DNA from: Berberis thunbergii
Taxonomy: Eukaryota > Streptophyta > Magnoliopsida > Ranunculales > Berberidaceae
Assembly (NCBI GenBank): GCA_003290165.1
Contig: QNQO01007630.1
Coordinates: forward strand, 186,001 to 250,000
Length of the DNA stretch: 64,000 bases
Direction of reading: 5' to 3'
Of this stretch, positions 1-11,106 are shown piece by piece. The notes below the pieces were generated by a model. The model was not told the origin of the DNA. It saw only the letters and a list, made by a program, of their open reading frames with translations, and did no database searches. Positions within the stretch are counted from its first letter, which is position 1, and every line of letters begins with the position of its first letter. The translations under genes and the position numbers were made by a program.

Positions 1-497
1 AATCTCCCAATTTAAGACAAGATTTTTCTCCACACATCTATTTAACACTAAAGTTAAATGATGTAAACATTCATCAAATGAATCACCAAATACTGAGAAA
101 TCATCCATAAACACCTCGAGGAACCTCTCAACCATATCGAAAAAAACACTAAGCATGCACCGCTGAAAAGTAGCGGGTGCGTTACACAATCCAAAGGGCA
201 TTATCCGATATGCGAAAGTACCAAAGGGACAAGTGAATGTGGTCTTCTCTTGATCCTCAGGTGCAATGGGGATTTGGTTATAACCGGAATACTCATCAAG
301 AAAACAATAGTAATCATGCCCGGCTAACCTTTCAAGCATCTTATCAATGAAAGGAAGAGGAAAGTGATCATTCCTTGTGACCAAGTTCCACTTATGGTAA
401 TCAATACACACTCGCCACCACGTGGTCATGCGAGTTGGTACTAATTCATTCTTGTCATTCTTGATTACCGTTACCCCTGACTTCTTTGGGACAACTC
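1..497 (-). pseudogene. Gypsy reverse transcriptase core (partial, runs off left edge)
   Basis: The minus strand is an open RT frame from the KKSGVTV block (about 490) through the conserved MPFGLCNAPATF block (about 165-200) and the catalytic FMDDF motif (about 100) to NLVLNWE at the left edge. These are the palm-domain motifs of Ty3/gypsy RT. The first residue of the usual YVDD/FMDD pair is methionine, as in Athila-like elements. This stretch is free of stops, unlike the gag part. The remaining RT, RNase H and integrase are outside the window. Confidence 0.9.
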
Positions 498-660
498 CAC
501 TACACCAAAAGGCTTGATTAGCTACACAGAGATGACCACGACTCAAAACCGTTATTTTATTTGCCACGACCTATAAAACCGTGGCTAGATTAGCTACACG
601 GATATGGCCACAACTCAAAATCGTTGGTTTACTTGCCACGGCCCAAAACCGTGGCTATAG
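498..660 (+). repeat. Left CACTA terminus and subterminal repeats
   Basis: After the 13-bp terminus, short blocks recur in both orientations: CCACGACTCAAAACCGT, GCCACGACCTATAAAACCGT, CCACAACTCAAAATCGT and GCCACGGCCCAAAACCGTGGC. Each is a near-palindrome of the form CCACGRC-CTNAAA-CCGTGG. Equivalent blocks occur at the right end, supporting both ends as parts of one element. Confidence 0.85.
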
Positions 661-1088
661 CCTAAAATCAGAAGTATTGCGCGGTCTTGCGAAAACAGAA
701 CTCACATCCCGCCATTGCAAAAACAGTTTCGCGGTATTGAATGAAAACATTTGGCGCAGAGGAGAGGGGAGCTCCATTTTCGTTCAAATCAGAATGTTGG
801 AGAACTCAAATCAGAGGAGGGAGGAGCTCTAGTTTCGCGGTCTTGTTGTCGCTCTCGTTGTCGTTCTCAAATCAGAAGAAGGAGAGAGGAGCCTCCAATG
901 CTGAGTTTGGTGAGAAGAAGAACACACTGATCTTTCCGTCCCTCCTTCGGTTCAGATCTCCTTCCAGGTAAGATCCTTCTTCTTCTTTAGATCTCCTCTT
1001 CTTCTTCTTCTTGTTTCAGATTTAATTTTTTTTCTTTCAGCTACTAGTGTTCTTTCGCCTCTGTTGGGATCTTCGACTCGAGAGAGAG

Positions 1089-1864
1089 ATGTTGAGGTTG
1101 AAGCGTTTGACGTCTCTTCACCAGCAGAACCTCGGACCTGCTTTCACGAATCTCCTCGATACAACAAGTGCAAGAAGAAGAGAAAGATATGAACAAGACG
1201 AGATCTTTCTTCAGACTCTCCCTTCACAGATAACAACCTATCGCTTCCTCGACATCTACCAGGTTCTTCTTCTCCAGATCTCTTTGTACCCCAATTCGTT
1301 TTTCTCTCTGTTTAATCGAAAGATTCAATCTTTTCGTTTTGTAGATGGGTAACAAAGCGGCCATCGAGAAAGAACAAGCTAGACTGTATGGTTCTCCCCA
1401 AATTCCCTAAATTTTTACTATAAGTGATTTTTTTGGTTTAATGGTTTTTTCTGCTCGGAATTTATTCAAACAATTGATGGGCGTATTTGGGTTTTGTGGG
1501 TGTAGGGCAGTGAAGATGAATTGAATAAAGGGTATTTTGCGGACATTTCGGAGCCCAAGAAACATGGTGGCAAGGTAAGGTATGACGCCTGCTAAACAAG
1601 GCATACTAGTGATAGTATAAGCTGGGGTAGAACCATTGGTTTTGTGTTGCTCATTCAATTTGTGTTTTTATGTAGATTTATGTGGCCAATAAGATTATCA
1701 TTCCATCCATGGCAGCTGTTAAGTTTCCAAAAACGGAAGTGAGCATGTCTGACGGTACTAGTCTGAAGCTGCCTATTATTTATCAACATAAAGAGGTTAA
1801 AGAAGGAAAAATTGATGTCCCCCCAACATCGCTAATATGTCTATCGTTCCGAGCAAACTCACAG
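1089..1864 (+). pseudogene. ATP10: Captured 5' exons of mitochondrial ATP10-like ATP synthase assembly factor
   Basis: Four exons can be read: 1089-1262, 1345-1385, 1511-1574 and 1676-1864. All have GT-AG borders and a continuous 156-codon frame starting at the ATG at 1089. The first 58 residues are rich in Arg and Leu, like a mitochondrial transit peptide. Exon 2 encodes GNKAAIEKEQARL, exon 3 the RGYFAD-like DELNKGYFADI block, and exon 4 VANKIIIPSMAAVKFP and a CLSFRANSQ end. These match my recollection of plant ATP10, an inner-membrane factor that assembles the Fo sector. The C-terminal half, including the thioredoxin-like region, is missing. The upstream UTR-like CT-rich sequence appears captured as well. 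The absence of stops suggests recent capture or selection. Assignment is from memory of the family. Confidence 0.68.
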
Positions 1865-2437
1865 GTTTGTGAATTTTTGTTTTTACTAATTGGTTACGAA
1901 GTATGGATCATTTGCACTTTTTTCCTTTTGCAAAGTTAGTAATGCAAATGATAATTTATGCTTTAATATCTATATAGTAATGCAAATGATAATTTATGCT
2001 TTAATATCTATACAAACTCGAAGGGGCGGGGAGCCTTTCAAAAACAACTTCACTTTCTGTTGATTTAAGTGAATAATAGTTTAAAAGAATGGTTATTGAC
2101 TAAACCCTTAAGCCACGATGTTCAGTTTCTTGATTTTTTTTGTTGTATTTAATGTTGAATAGTGTTGTTTAATATTTGATACTATGATGTTTGTTTGTTC
2201 TTTCGTTGTTAAAGTTCATAATTTGAAGTTCTCGTGATTGTATATGTGATGTGATATGTTGTTGCAAGACCTAGATATGTTTGAATATATTCTCTGGTTC
2301 AAACATGAAATGGATCACAAACATAGATAAATCGGAAATATGTTATGCAGGATCTATTTATAGTCTTAAACATTTATAGCTGCCAAGGCTCCCATTGCTT
2401 ATTTCCTTTTACAAGTCTTACAATGATGCACAAATCT

Positions 2438-2609
2438 TTTTTTTTTGGAAGTTGAGCCGGTTTTTTTAATAGGGTCCGTAACCTACACCCGAGAAGCGAC
2501 CAACCGGTCTAACATCAACCCGGAATAAAGATGCCTCCAGCGGGCCTCGAAGCAAGGATCTATGGAACAAGTCCATAATGCCTTAACCAATCGGCCACAG
2601 CCCCTTTGG
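2438..2609 (-). mobile_element. tRNA-derived SINE with 17-bp target duplication
   Basis: The minus strand starts CCAAAGGGGCTGTGGCCG, contains an A-box-like TGGCCGATTGG and a B-box-like GCTTCGAGGCC, and ends in an A tract (T run at 2434-2446 on the plus strand). It is flanked by perfect 17-bp direct repeats CAATGATGCACAAATCT at 2421-2437 and 2610-2626. RNA polymerase III boxes, a poly(A) tail and a long target duplication together identify a SINE. It sits between the ATP10 and PheRS exons of the CACTA element and so was either inserted after the capture or carried along. Confidence 0.9.
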
Positions 2610-3229
2610 CAATGATGCACAAATCTGCAAAATAAACACAAATAATAAGCATTTAAATCTTGTTTTGTCTGATAGAGCTATGTATGACTCAATGGAAAAC
2701 AAAGCACAGTACACTGCTGCTGTATATAATTTGTACAATTTTGGTAGGTGCTGTGGTGGATTAAACTAGCTTAAGAAATTGAAAATATTGATGGTTTTAA
2801 GGACATTTTGTGTTTCTTGAGTAGTTAATATATATGCTTTAACAATCTCGCATTATTGGACAGCAATCTGACATGTCATGAGTAGTTAATATTTTTTCTT
2901 AATATTTGGTGTCCCATTTTGGGTTTTGATGTTTTCTTATGGAACTGTAACTGATTACAAGGTTTCCCTATTCTTGAAACCCATTCTCGTGAGAAGTGCA
3001 AAAGGTGTTTTAGATTTGATAAATAGTAACGTACTTACGGTACAGCACTTGGTCAGTTTGAGAATATATGGCCAATTAGCTTTTAGTTTTCTTGTCTATA
3101 ACTTTCAAAGTTGTGCTTTCCATGCAGCAACTGATATTACTTTACGAGTGTTTTAGAAGGAAGATAGATACGTTTGTTTAGAAGGTTTTTCCATATGGTT
3201 TTGGACAGTACAGGATATCACTGCTATAC

Positions 3230-3250
3230 CTCCCCCCCCCCCCCCCCCCC
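3230..3250. repeat. Poly-C tract
   Basis: About 20 consecutive C residues lie in the inter-exon part of the CACTA element. Such runs are unstable, and the exact length may be a sequencing artefact. Confidence 0.9.
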
Positions 3251-3334
3251 TGCATTTTTTTTTGTTTCTGCTATGCAATCCCTGAATTTTGTTGGTTGCT
3301 TTTTCAAATATGCTAAATATAAGTGGTAGAACAG

Positions 3335-4339
3335 ATAATGTTGCATGGGCTTTTGGACTCGGTCTGGAGAGGCTTGCGATGGTTATTTTCCAGATACCTG
3401 ATATTCGGCTTTTTTGGTCAATAGATGAGTGTTTTACCTCACAGGTATTTCTAGCAACCAACTAATATTGCAGTCTCTTATTTTATGATCTTGTCACATC
3501 ATTTATTTAATAACTGGTATGCAATTAGTGGTCATGACCATTATTTACCCCTATCCATACTTCAAAGCATCAGCTGTCTTAGATTTGTGTTTGAACATGA
3601 TCTTGGAGAATGTCTTTACAAAGCTTTATAACAAAAAAGTAGTAGCACATGATCTCTATTCTTAACAAAAGATTTAGCATGTTAGTTGCAAAATATCATC
3701 TATTTGGTAGCATGTCAGTACTTAATCAGATTATGTAAACCTGAGTCTTCAAAAGCTTTAGCATCTGTTGAAGTGTCTCATTTGTTACTCCTTGTATACA
3801 GTTTTCTGCAGGCAAGCTTGGGGCCAAGTTCAAGCCATTTTTGAAGGTATGAAAGAAGCTCTTTATTTATAAATATATCAGTTAGAATTGATTGACCAGA
3901 GGATGGTATCTGCTTGATCAAAGGACTAAAGTGCAGGCAACTGAACTGAGGGGCAGAGTTTGGTTGCAGTGTCTATTTATCTAATTTAGAGCTTCATGGT
4001 GAATGAATTTCCATTTTTAACGATGAGTGAAACTAATTCGGTGAGATGACATTTTTGGTGGGCAAGAATTAAGTTCTTACCATTACAGACATGTTATTTT
4101 TATGTTTAACTGGTATCAATGAGCATATAAGTTGTGTTTGAATTTTTTTTTCTTTACGATTAAATCGCTTATACACCACATGGTTATGAATGCATGCTAT
4201 ACCTCTCCACATTAAGAATTATTTTCATTTGCAGTTTCCTCCTTGTTACAAGGACATGAGTTTCTGGATCAGTGATTCATTTACTGAGAACAATTTGTGT
4301 GAAATTGTTAGAGGAGTTGCTGGTGATCTTGCTGAGGAG
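3335..4339 (+). pseudogene. Captured internal exons of organellar phenylalanyl-tRNA synthetase
   Basis: Three exons are visible: 3335-3444, 3802-3846 and 4235-4339, all with GT-AG borders and mutually compatible phases. They encode the class II motif 3 region ([25 protein letters not shown]), then FSAGKLGAKFKPF, then FPPCYKDMSFWISDSF and NLCEIVRGVAGDLAEE, which begins the C-terminal anticodon-binding domain. This matches the single-chain chloroplast/mitochondrial PheRS. The N-terminal catalytic part and the last exon are absent. A Cys stands where the family normally has Arg in the DERFTSQ block, as expected from one C-to-T change. ATP10 exon 4 ends in phase 0, but the first exon here needs one preceding base, so a direct splice would be out of frame. 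Confidence 0.88.
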
Positions 4340-4835
4340 GTATGTGTTCAGCTGCTCTCTAATGCCATTTTTTTCCCTTGTGCTTAAAGCTCTGTTCTGA
4401 GATCTTGTCTCCACTTTCAACTGTTTCTGTAGACTGTATGAGCACTTTACTACTTGAAAGTCTTGACAAGGTGTTTTTTTTTATAGGAATATAATATTAG
4501 CTGAATTCATGTAATGGAATGTGAGGTGAAGCTAAATTGTATTGCCTGACAGGATGTAGTGTTTTTTTTATATTGAGAGCTTAAAATTGGAAGTCCATTG
4601 TGCTTTGGAATGTTAATTTACAATAATTTTGTTTTAATTACACTATCTGAAGCTCTGCGTCGACAAAGCTACGTTTCACTGAAGGTTTTGTTTTAATTTT
4701 TTTACTACTTTTTATTTATAAATAAAAGCATTACACACTAGCCTTAAAACGCTTGAAAATGCCTTGGATTGTCTTGAAGCGTATAGTGCCCTAGATAAAG
4801 CACTTTAATGCTTGCGACTGTTTAAGTCTGCTAGT

Positions 4836-4877
4836 ATGCATACATACATACATATACATACATATACATACATACAT

Positions 4878-4927
<50 letters not shown>
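4836..4927. repeat. CATA/TA microsatellite
   Basis: An imperfect CATACATACATATA-type array grades into about 22 TA dinucleotides. It is a simple repeat within the CACTA element. Open frames across it have no coding meaning. Confidence 0.95.
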
Positions 4928-4931
<4 letters not shown>

Positions 4932-5459
4932 TAAAATAATGAAGCCTACCATTTCGGATTGGAAGGAAGAAAAAAATCACAAACCACAAGATACATTTTT
5001 TGTTATGTCTTCGTCTCGACTCCATGACTCTTGGGGCTTTCCAGGTGACTCAACCCACCTCCCTCTCTTTTCCGTGCCCTAGAGAACCTGGGTTTCATTA
5101 AAACTTTGGGGACTAAGCTTTTCTAAGAGACCAAAAGTAGAGTTTGAGGGATATTTTTTTATTCTTAAGACGTGCTTAGGTTTTAACAAGAATAAAAAAT
5201 GCGCTTTATGGTGTTGATGAGAAAACTTGCAATATATTGGGAGCTACTTGTTGGGTTGTCAGGTTAGAAAATTGTCAATAATCTATTTGGGCCTCCCATT
5301 GGGTGTCAAAAACATCAGTAGTTATGGGATCCAGTAATAGAGGTTATAGGTAAGAGACCTGCAATTTGGAATGTCAATCTATTGTTAAAATGGGGCAGAT
5401 TTGTGCATGAAATGCTTTGGCTAATATGCATATTTATTATGTCATTTTTCCCTAACCTG

Positions 5460-5650
5460 TTGCAGTGTCACATTGGGTTGAGTATAGATTGGGTCTTTGA
5501 AAGATTGCTTCCTGCATTAACTTGGGTGATTTGAAGGGAATTCAACAATAAGATCTTTAAGGATGTTCATAAACAGGTAGATACCTTGTGGATTGACATC
5601 AAAGTGACTTAATGGATTTGGAGGCTTACTTGGGGTATATTTAAGGACTC
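5460..5650 (+). pseudogene. Probable LINE C-terminal scrap
   Basis: The plus strand reads REFNNKIFKDVHKQVDTLWIDIKV, split here as REFNNKIFKDV and HKQVDTLWIDIKV, after a tryptophan-rich start. It resembles the WxxWRERNxRIF tail found at the end of plant L1-type LINE ORF2 proteins. Stops flank it on both sides. It is short and degenerate, so the call is tentative. Confidence 0.4.
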
Positions 5651-6489
5651 TACTTTGTCCTCTTGTATGTTTGATATGGGAGACATTGTTTCTTATTAAC
5701 ATCAAGAGTCGAGCGATTTCACAATAAAGCAAAACAAGCCATTTGAGATATTTGGTACAAGTTTTTTTTTTTTTAATTTTTTATTTATTATTTTTTTTTC
5801 ACCCATGAAGCAAATGATCCAATATGAGCCAGTGTCTTCCCATGCTTCTTAAAGAAACTTTCACTCAAAAGCCTTGTTGACTTCCACTTGGAAGTAGTGA
5901 TGAAACTTTCTGAATGTTTAACATTAGGTTGTTGATTATTTTTAGAGAATGTTGTAAAAGTAGATTGGAGGAAGTGAACTTTTTGTGCAAAGAATCGTCT
6001 TGAAGGCAAACGTTTATGTGTTTATGCAGTCTTGTCCTTGTGTTTTGTGTAAAATTTTGTTGTAAAACTTGATATTTGGATAAATAACAGGTGTGTGGTG
6101 TGCCTAGAGCTTCTTATATTTTGGGTGTCATGAGTAAATGTATAGAACTAAGGCTTTACTTAGTCGTTGTTGTTTGATTCTTCAGGTTCATACAATACCA
6201 TGTCTTATATTTTCTTCATTTCCTCAATTTTGCCTGTTCTAATATTGAGTGTACTAGTTTATGACTTAAGATGTTTACAATCTAGGAATAAAGTATTCAA
6301 TTGCAAAGATTGTTGTGGTTGCTGCCTTGTAGTAGTCTGAGTTGACTGTTTTAAGGATTTGGTTTTATATGGATGTTTTGTTATGGTATACTCTATAACT
6401 TGAAGAAAATATTCATCTTAGTAATGACTGATTTTGTAGGTGTGCGGCTGTGATTTTGCTGTAGCAACAAAAAAATGTCATTTTTTCGA

Positions 6490-6793
6490 TTATATTAATT
6501 TGCAACGGTTTCAAACCCTCGCAACAAACCCGATTTCTTTTTTTTTAATTTTGTTTTATCTTGCCACGGCTTAAAACCGTGGTACTTCATGATTGCCACG
6601 ACTTAAAATCGTGGCTAAATGCAGAAAATCATCAAGCGTCCTCGAACATAAAATCGTTGCTAATATGTGTTGCCACGGTTTATAGCCGTCAATTGTGATT
6701 TGGCGACGCCTCAAATGGCCAGGCCTCTAAGCTGTGGCAATAGGTTACCCCCATGGTCCCAAACCGTTGCTGATGGATATTTTTGGTGTTGTG
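6490..6793 (+). repeat. Right CACTA terminus and subterminal repeats
   Basis: Blocks such as GCCACGGCTTAAAACCGTGG, GCCACGACTTAAAATCGTGG and GCCACGGTTTATAGCCGT repeat toward the terminus TTTTGGTGTTGTG. They mirror the left-end array and are denser here, as is typical of CACTA subterminal regions. Confidence 0.85.
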
Positions 6794-7502
6794 CTTGAGC
6801 AAGACTGACTCAAGGACTATCCAAAATTGGGTATATTATACCCACATCCAACAATTTGAGCACTTCGGCTCGAACAACTTTCTTTAGATTAGGATTAAGT
6901 CTACGTTGCATGTCACACGATACTTTGGCATTATCTTCGATATGAATGCGATGCATGCAAACAATTGGATTTATTCCTTTAATATCCGTGATAGTCCACC
7001 CAAGTGTTGTTTTATGTTCTTTTAAAACATCTAACAATTTTTCTTCATGTTCTTCAGTCAATGCAGATGAAATAATAACAGGTATGGTATTGTCAACACC
7101 TAATAATGCATACTTGAGGTTGTCAGGTAATACTTTTAGGTCGAGCTTGGGTGGTTTTTCAACGGAAGGGACTTGTTTTGACTCACTGAGTGGAAGAGGT
7201 TCCACCCTAGGCTTCCATTTATAACTGGTTTCCATTATAGGGTTAGAGTCAAGCAAACCATTGACTCCCCTGATGGAATCATTAATATCGAAGTCTAAAT
7301 TAAAATGAGTCAAACAAGCCTCTAAAGGATTATTAAACTGAGGAAATGAATGTTTCACCAAACTCTCAATCATGCTAACCTCAAAGGAATCCTCAGACTC
7401 GGGAGGTTGTTGACTTACATTGAATACGCTGAGTTCGACGGTCATGTTACCAAATGATAATTTCATGATTTCATTTCGGCAGTTAATGATAGCATTGGAT
7501 GT
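6794..7502 (-). pseudogene. Gypsy polyprotein: protease-RT linker and RT N-terminus
   Basis: A 218-codon minus-strand frame (7466 down to 6810) holds MKLSFGNMTVELSVFN, the WTITDIKGINP block, and RRLNPNLKKVVRAEVLKLL with GIIYPI, the stretch just before the RT core in Athila-like polyproteins. A TGA stands where the family normally has Trp in the SKWVSPVQ block. One further stop separates it from the protease frame. It abuts the right end of the CACTA insertion, beyond which the RT core continues at 497. Confidence 0.85.
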
Positions 7503-7505
7503 GGC

Positions 7506-7889
7506 CTAAAATGGACGACCCAAAATAACTGGAATGTGACTAAAGGGATTGTGAACAGGTTGTGTGTCAAGGAATATGAAGTCCACGGGAAAATAAAATT
7601 TGTCAGCCTTAATGATCACATCCTCTATCACACCGCAGGGGACTCGGACAGATCTCTCTACCAATTGCAGTGTCACTTGAGTTGGTTTCAACTCACCAAG
7701 ACCCAATTGCACATATACTGAATATAGCAATAGATTAACACTTGCCCCTAAATCTAACAGTGCCTTCCCAAACATATGATCACCAATCACACATGAAATA
7801 GGTGGGCAACCAGGATCTCTGTACTTAGGTGGGGTTTTGTGTTGAAGGATGGAACTGACTTGCTCAGTTAGGAAGGCTCTTTTGTGCAC
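7506..7889 (-). pseudogene. Gypsy aspartic protease
   Basis: This frame encodes a retropepsin-like domain with active-site DLGASVNLL (about 7735-7760) and a closing VILGRPF. The DLGAS variant of the DTGA motif is typical of the Athila lineage. The surrounding residues (YVQLGLGELKPT, FYFPVDFIFLDTQP) follow the same family pattern. The frame itself is open, but the polyprotein is broken on both sides. Confidence 0.85.
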
Positions 7890-9720
7890 ATTCAGTTTTC
7901 GCTTATGTACACAAATCCTTCAAAAACTTGGCATAAAAGGGAACTTGCTTAATGGCCTCGAGTAATGGAATATTGATTTGAACTTGTTTAAAATTTTTCA
8001 TTATATCGTTAGCATTTGTTCCTTTCTTGGCCGGAACTAACCGCGATGGAAATGGTGCTCTAGGCATATAGGATGTCTTGGTGGGATCAGAGTCAAGATG
8101 ATGATCCTCTTAAGAAGATGAGGCTTTATCAGCCTCCTTATCAGATGGAGGTGTGACTTGCTTTGGCGTGGATTGGGATTTAGGATCAATCAAATTAGGC
8201 ATTCTAATTTGGTTGTCAACTTGTTTTCCACTCCTAAGGGTGATGATAGATTTGACATCTTCATTGCGTGGCTGAGATGTACTGCCTATTTTGAATTGGC
8301 CCTTAGGATTTTGAATGGGTTGACCAGGGAATCTTCCTGCTTCTCTTTCAGGAAAGGATTTTGCTATTTGACTCACAGCCATCTCAAGCTTTTCGATGGC
8401 TTGAGATTGTTGTTGAGAAGTAGCTCTTAGTTCGGTGATAGCCTGAGAGTTCTGTTCGAGCATGGTTCTTGTTCTCTACATAAATTGGTTCACTGTATCC
8501 TGTAAACTCTGAGTGTTAGAGGGAGGTGCATCTTGATTGAATTGAGGCCTATTAGCAAGAATTGGAGCTCGAGTAGCTTGAGGGATAACAACTGGGTCTC
8601 CTTGATGTTGACCATGGGCCCATAAGAGATTAGGGTGTTTGGCTAAACCTGGATTGTAAAAATTTGAGTTTGGATTATAACCAGATTGCCTAAAGGTATT
8701 GAATGCATCGACTTACTCAGCAAAATAAGCAAGGTACTCATTTTTCAAGTGACAGTCTGATGTGGAATGACTAGAACTTGAACATGCAGCACAAACCTCG
8801 GATGGAACATTGGTTTGAACTGATGGCTGAGACTTTTCCAGATATGCATTAATCTTCTGTGCCATTGTCATTACAACTGCTTCCAACCTTGAAGGAGGAA
8901 GATGAGGAGTAGATGATGTATCCCTTACTTCATACAAACCACCATTTCGCCTATCCGAGTATTTTCTTGAATAATCTCATTGTTGAGAATTTTTAGAAAT
9001 AACTTCAAAGAATTCCCAAATCTCATTAGCACTCGTCTTCATAAGTGACCCACCACTAGTGGCGTCAATCATTCGACGGTTTTGAGGGGTTCACACGTCT
9101 CGAAAGTATTGAACCAAGCACCACTTTTCAAAGTCGTGATGGGGATACCTAGCAATGAGTTCATTGAATCTTTCCCAACATTCAAAGAAATGCTCACCCT
9201 CTTTCTGTTGAAAATTAGACATATCTCTTCGGATGGCATTTGTTTTATGAATAGGAAAATATTGTCAAAAATTTCCTAATAGGGCATCCCAAGTGTCGAT
9301 GGTTCCAGTTTCTAAGGAGTTTAACCATGACTTCGCCCTATTTTTTAAAGAAAAGGGGAACAGCCTAAGACGAACTGAATCATCAAAAAAATTTGGATAT
9401 TTTCGAGTAGCACAAATGTCAAGAAACTTTTTGACATGAAGATAACGATCCTCTTTTTCTAGACCATAAAAGGAAGGCAAAATGTGGATAATTGATGGTT
9501 TTAGCTCAAAGCTACTTGCAATGGTCTCGGGTGCAAGATGGGGTGTTATTGGAACATGGAGAGAAATAATCCTTAAATGCTCTCTCCCCATCCATTTCAG
9601 TGGTCTCACTCGACAAGGAGAAAGATTCTAGAAGGTCAATGGGGACTTCAGACAACTCTACAGGATCCTCTCGAATTAGTCTACCTCTCGAATCCCGTTC
9701 CCAAAAACGCATAAACAGGT
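7890..9720 (-). pseudogene. Gypsy gag, frameshifted
   Basis: The start at about 9712 (MRFWERDSRGRL) shifts frame near 9580 and continues with SFYGLEKEDRYLHVKKF, LRLFPFSLKNRAKSWL and TWDALLGNF, the retrotransposon gag capsid core. Downstream are a CCHC zinc knuckle of form CX2CX4HX4C (CAACSSSSHSTSDC, about 8790-8830) and a glutamine-rich stretch, 8463-8110. At least four frame breaks separate these blocks. In a live element this would form the virus-like particle shell. Confidence 0.85.
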
Positions 9721-11080
9721 ATACACCAAGTGAGGTTTGAAATGTTTACTAACCTTAAAAAAAATCACGCACATACTCAAACACAATCAGCAACCAATTG
9801 ATGCACAAGAAAAAATGTCTCCCTAAGCAATCAATGTTTTTGAGATTAATTATCTTTTTATCTTTGGGGGGACAAATTATTTCTTATGTAATCTTTATAT
9901 CAGGGCAATGGGTGCTACAACATGATCTAAGAGTGTATACTTTACACCACAGAGTTCAAAATCAGTAGGCTGGAGTTTTGTTTCAAAGAATTGGATTATT
10001 GCACAACAGAAGAAGATCACAATGGTCCAATTAAGTACTTCCTTGTACTACCGCTCTGTAAGCCAATAGATGTGAGAACGATGTGATGTTAAATGTACAC
10101 TTGAGGCTTGTTTTCCTAACCCAAAACTGTTAGTTACACCAATTCTTCTTGTGGATCGTAGCTTACTTATGACTCGGCGTACCAGGTAAATTACCATTGA
10201 GGCAGTGGCCTCTCGGAGTTCATTGAGAATAAACCCATCATCACTTTTAGCTTTAGTCAACACAAAAATTATTGAATTCACCTTGGTCTTGGTTGTCCTA
10301 TGAACACCGTACCTAAAAGATGGCTCTATCTAACTTGCTAACTGATTTTAATTATGTTTGGCTATTGGTTGCACATAGCTGGAGTGATGAGGTGGGGATA
10401 TCAAGTTCCCCCAGTTTCTATTTAGAAGCTGGGTCTGCTTATTATGAATTACTAAAGTTTAGCATCCACAATTACAGAATTTAAACAGCCAATAACACAA
10501 TTTCAAACAATTACACAAAGCACCTGAATCGCTAATATATTGCGTGTGATAGAAGTACTTACAGTGTGCGTATTCCGTTCTGCACAAAAAGTTAGCACAA
10601 TTAAAAAAATGTTCCGACTTTTTTTATTCGTTTCAATCAGCACACAAGCATATGCAATCAAATTACTGGTATTTGTCTTAGAAGTTGGATTTCTAAATCA
10701 TAAAAAAAAATTATTGAGTAACAATTAAAATTGTTTCCCTATAATTTCTTTTGACTTGGAAAATTTTGGGTTTTTTTTTATGATTAAAAATGGAAAACAA
10801 TAGAGTTTAAAAAAATTATTACACCACACACTCGTAAAACAAGATGAAAATAAAATTAAAACTCCCCTCACAAAATAAAAAAAAATTAAAATTAAAATTT
10901 GCTTGATGTTTGCAGGATCGTCCTATTTCCTCAAGAAGTGTGTATTCTACAAAATCAAACAAATAACACGAAATGAGTATAAAAAGAACTTAACAAAATA
11001 AAAATAAAATTTTGTTTGTTTTTTTTCTGAATTTTTTTTTAATTAGTGAAAATAAATCTTAAATTCAATTACACCGCTAC
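9721..11080 (-). other. Untranslated leader of the gypsy element
   Basis: About 1.4 kb lies between the primer site and gag, with only short open frames and long A/T runs (10700-11050). Athila-like elements are known for long leaders. No domain was recognised. A 77-codon frame at 10048-10281 is unassigned. Confidence 0.6.
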
Positions 11081-11082
11081 CC

Positions 11083-11100
11083 TCCCCGGCAACGGTGCCA
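11083..11100 (-). other. Primer-binding site, tRNA-Asp type
   Basis: The minus strand reads TGGCACCGTTGCCGGGGA directly after the LTR. This matches, with one change, the complement of the 3' end of plant tRNA-Asp (TGGCGCCGTTGCCGGGGA), where reverse transcription is primed. Confidence 0.85.
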
Positions 11101-11106
11101 AAAACT

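Larger units (their letters stand above)
498..6793. mobile_element. CACTA-type DNA transposon carrying host gene exons (Pack-CACTA)
   Basis: The left end is CACTACACCAAAA and the right end TTTTGGTGTTGTG, inverted repeats with one mismatch that carry the CACTA signature of En/Spm transposons. The flanking 3-bp duplication is CTC (495-497) against CTT (6794-6796), one change apart. Removing the insert restores the gypsy polymerase frame, which fixes both ends. Both ends carry many GCCACGG-type subterminal repeats, the usual transposase-binding arrays of this superfamily. No TNP2-type transposase was seen, so the element is probably non-autonomous. Inside are ATP10 and organellar PheRS exons in the same orientation, a SINE, a LINE scrap and simple repeats. 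Confidence 0.9.

Noticed and set aside
2590..2609. Possible tRNA gene (TGGCCGATTGGTTAAGG)
   Set aside because: Only A- and B-box-like motifs are present, with no cloverleaf. The A tail and 17-bp duplication show a SINE.
4526..4545. GTGAAGCTAAATTG resembling the start of the last PheRS exon (VKLI)
   Set aside because: No acceptor AG fits, and the sequence diverges to a stop after a few codons. Treated as chance.
4831..5025. Minus-strand frame of repeating Tyr-Ile
   Set aside because: Translation of the CATA/TA microsatellite.
10048..10281. 77-codon minus-strand frame in the gypsy leader
   Set aside because: Isolated, no family match, within a region expected to be untranslated.
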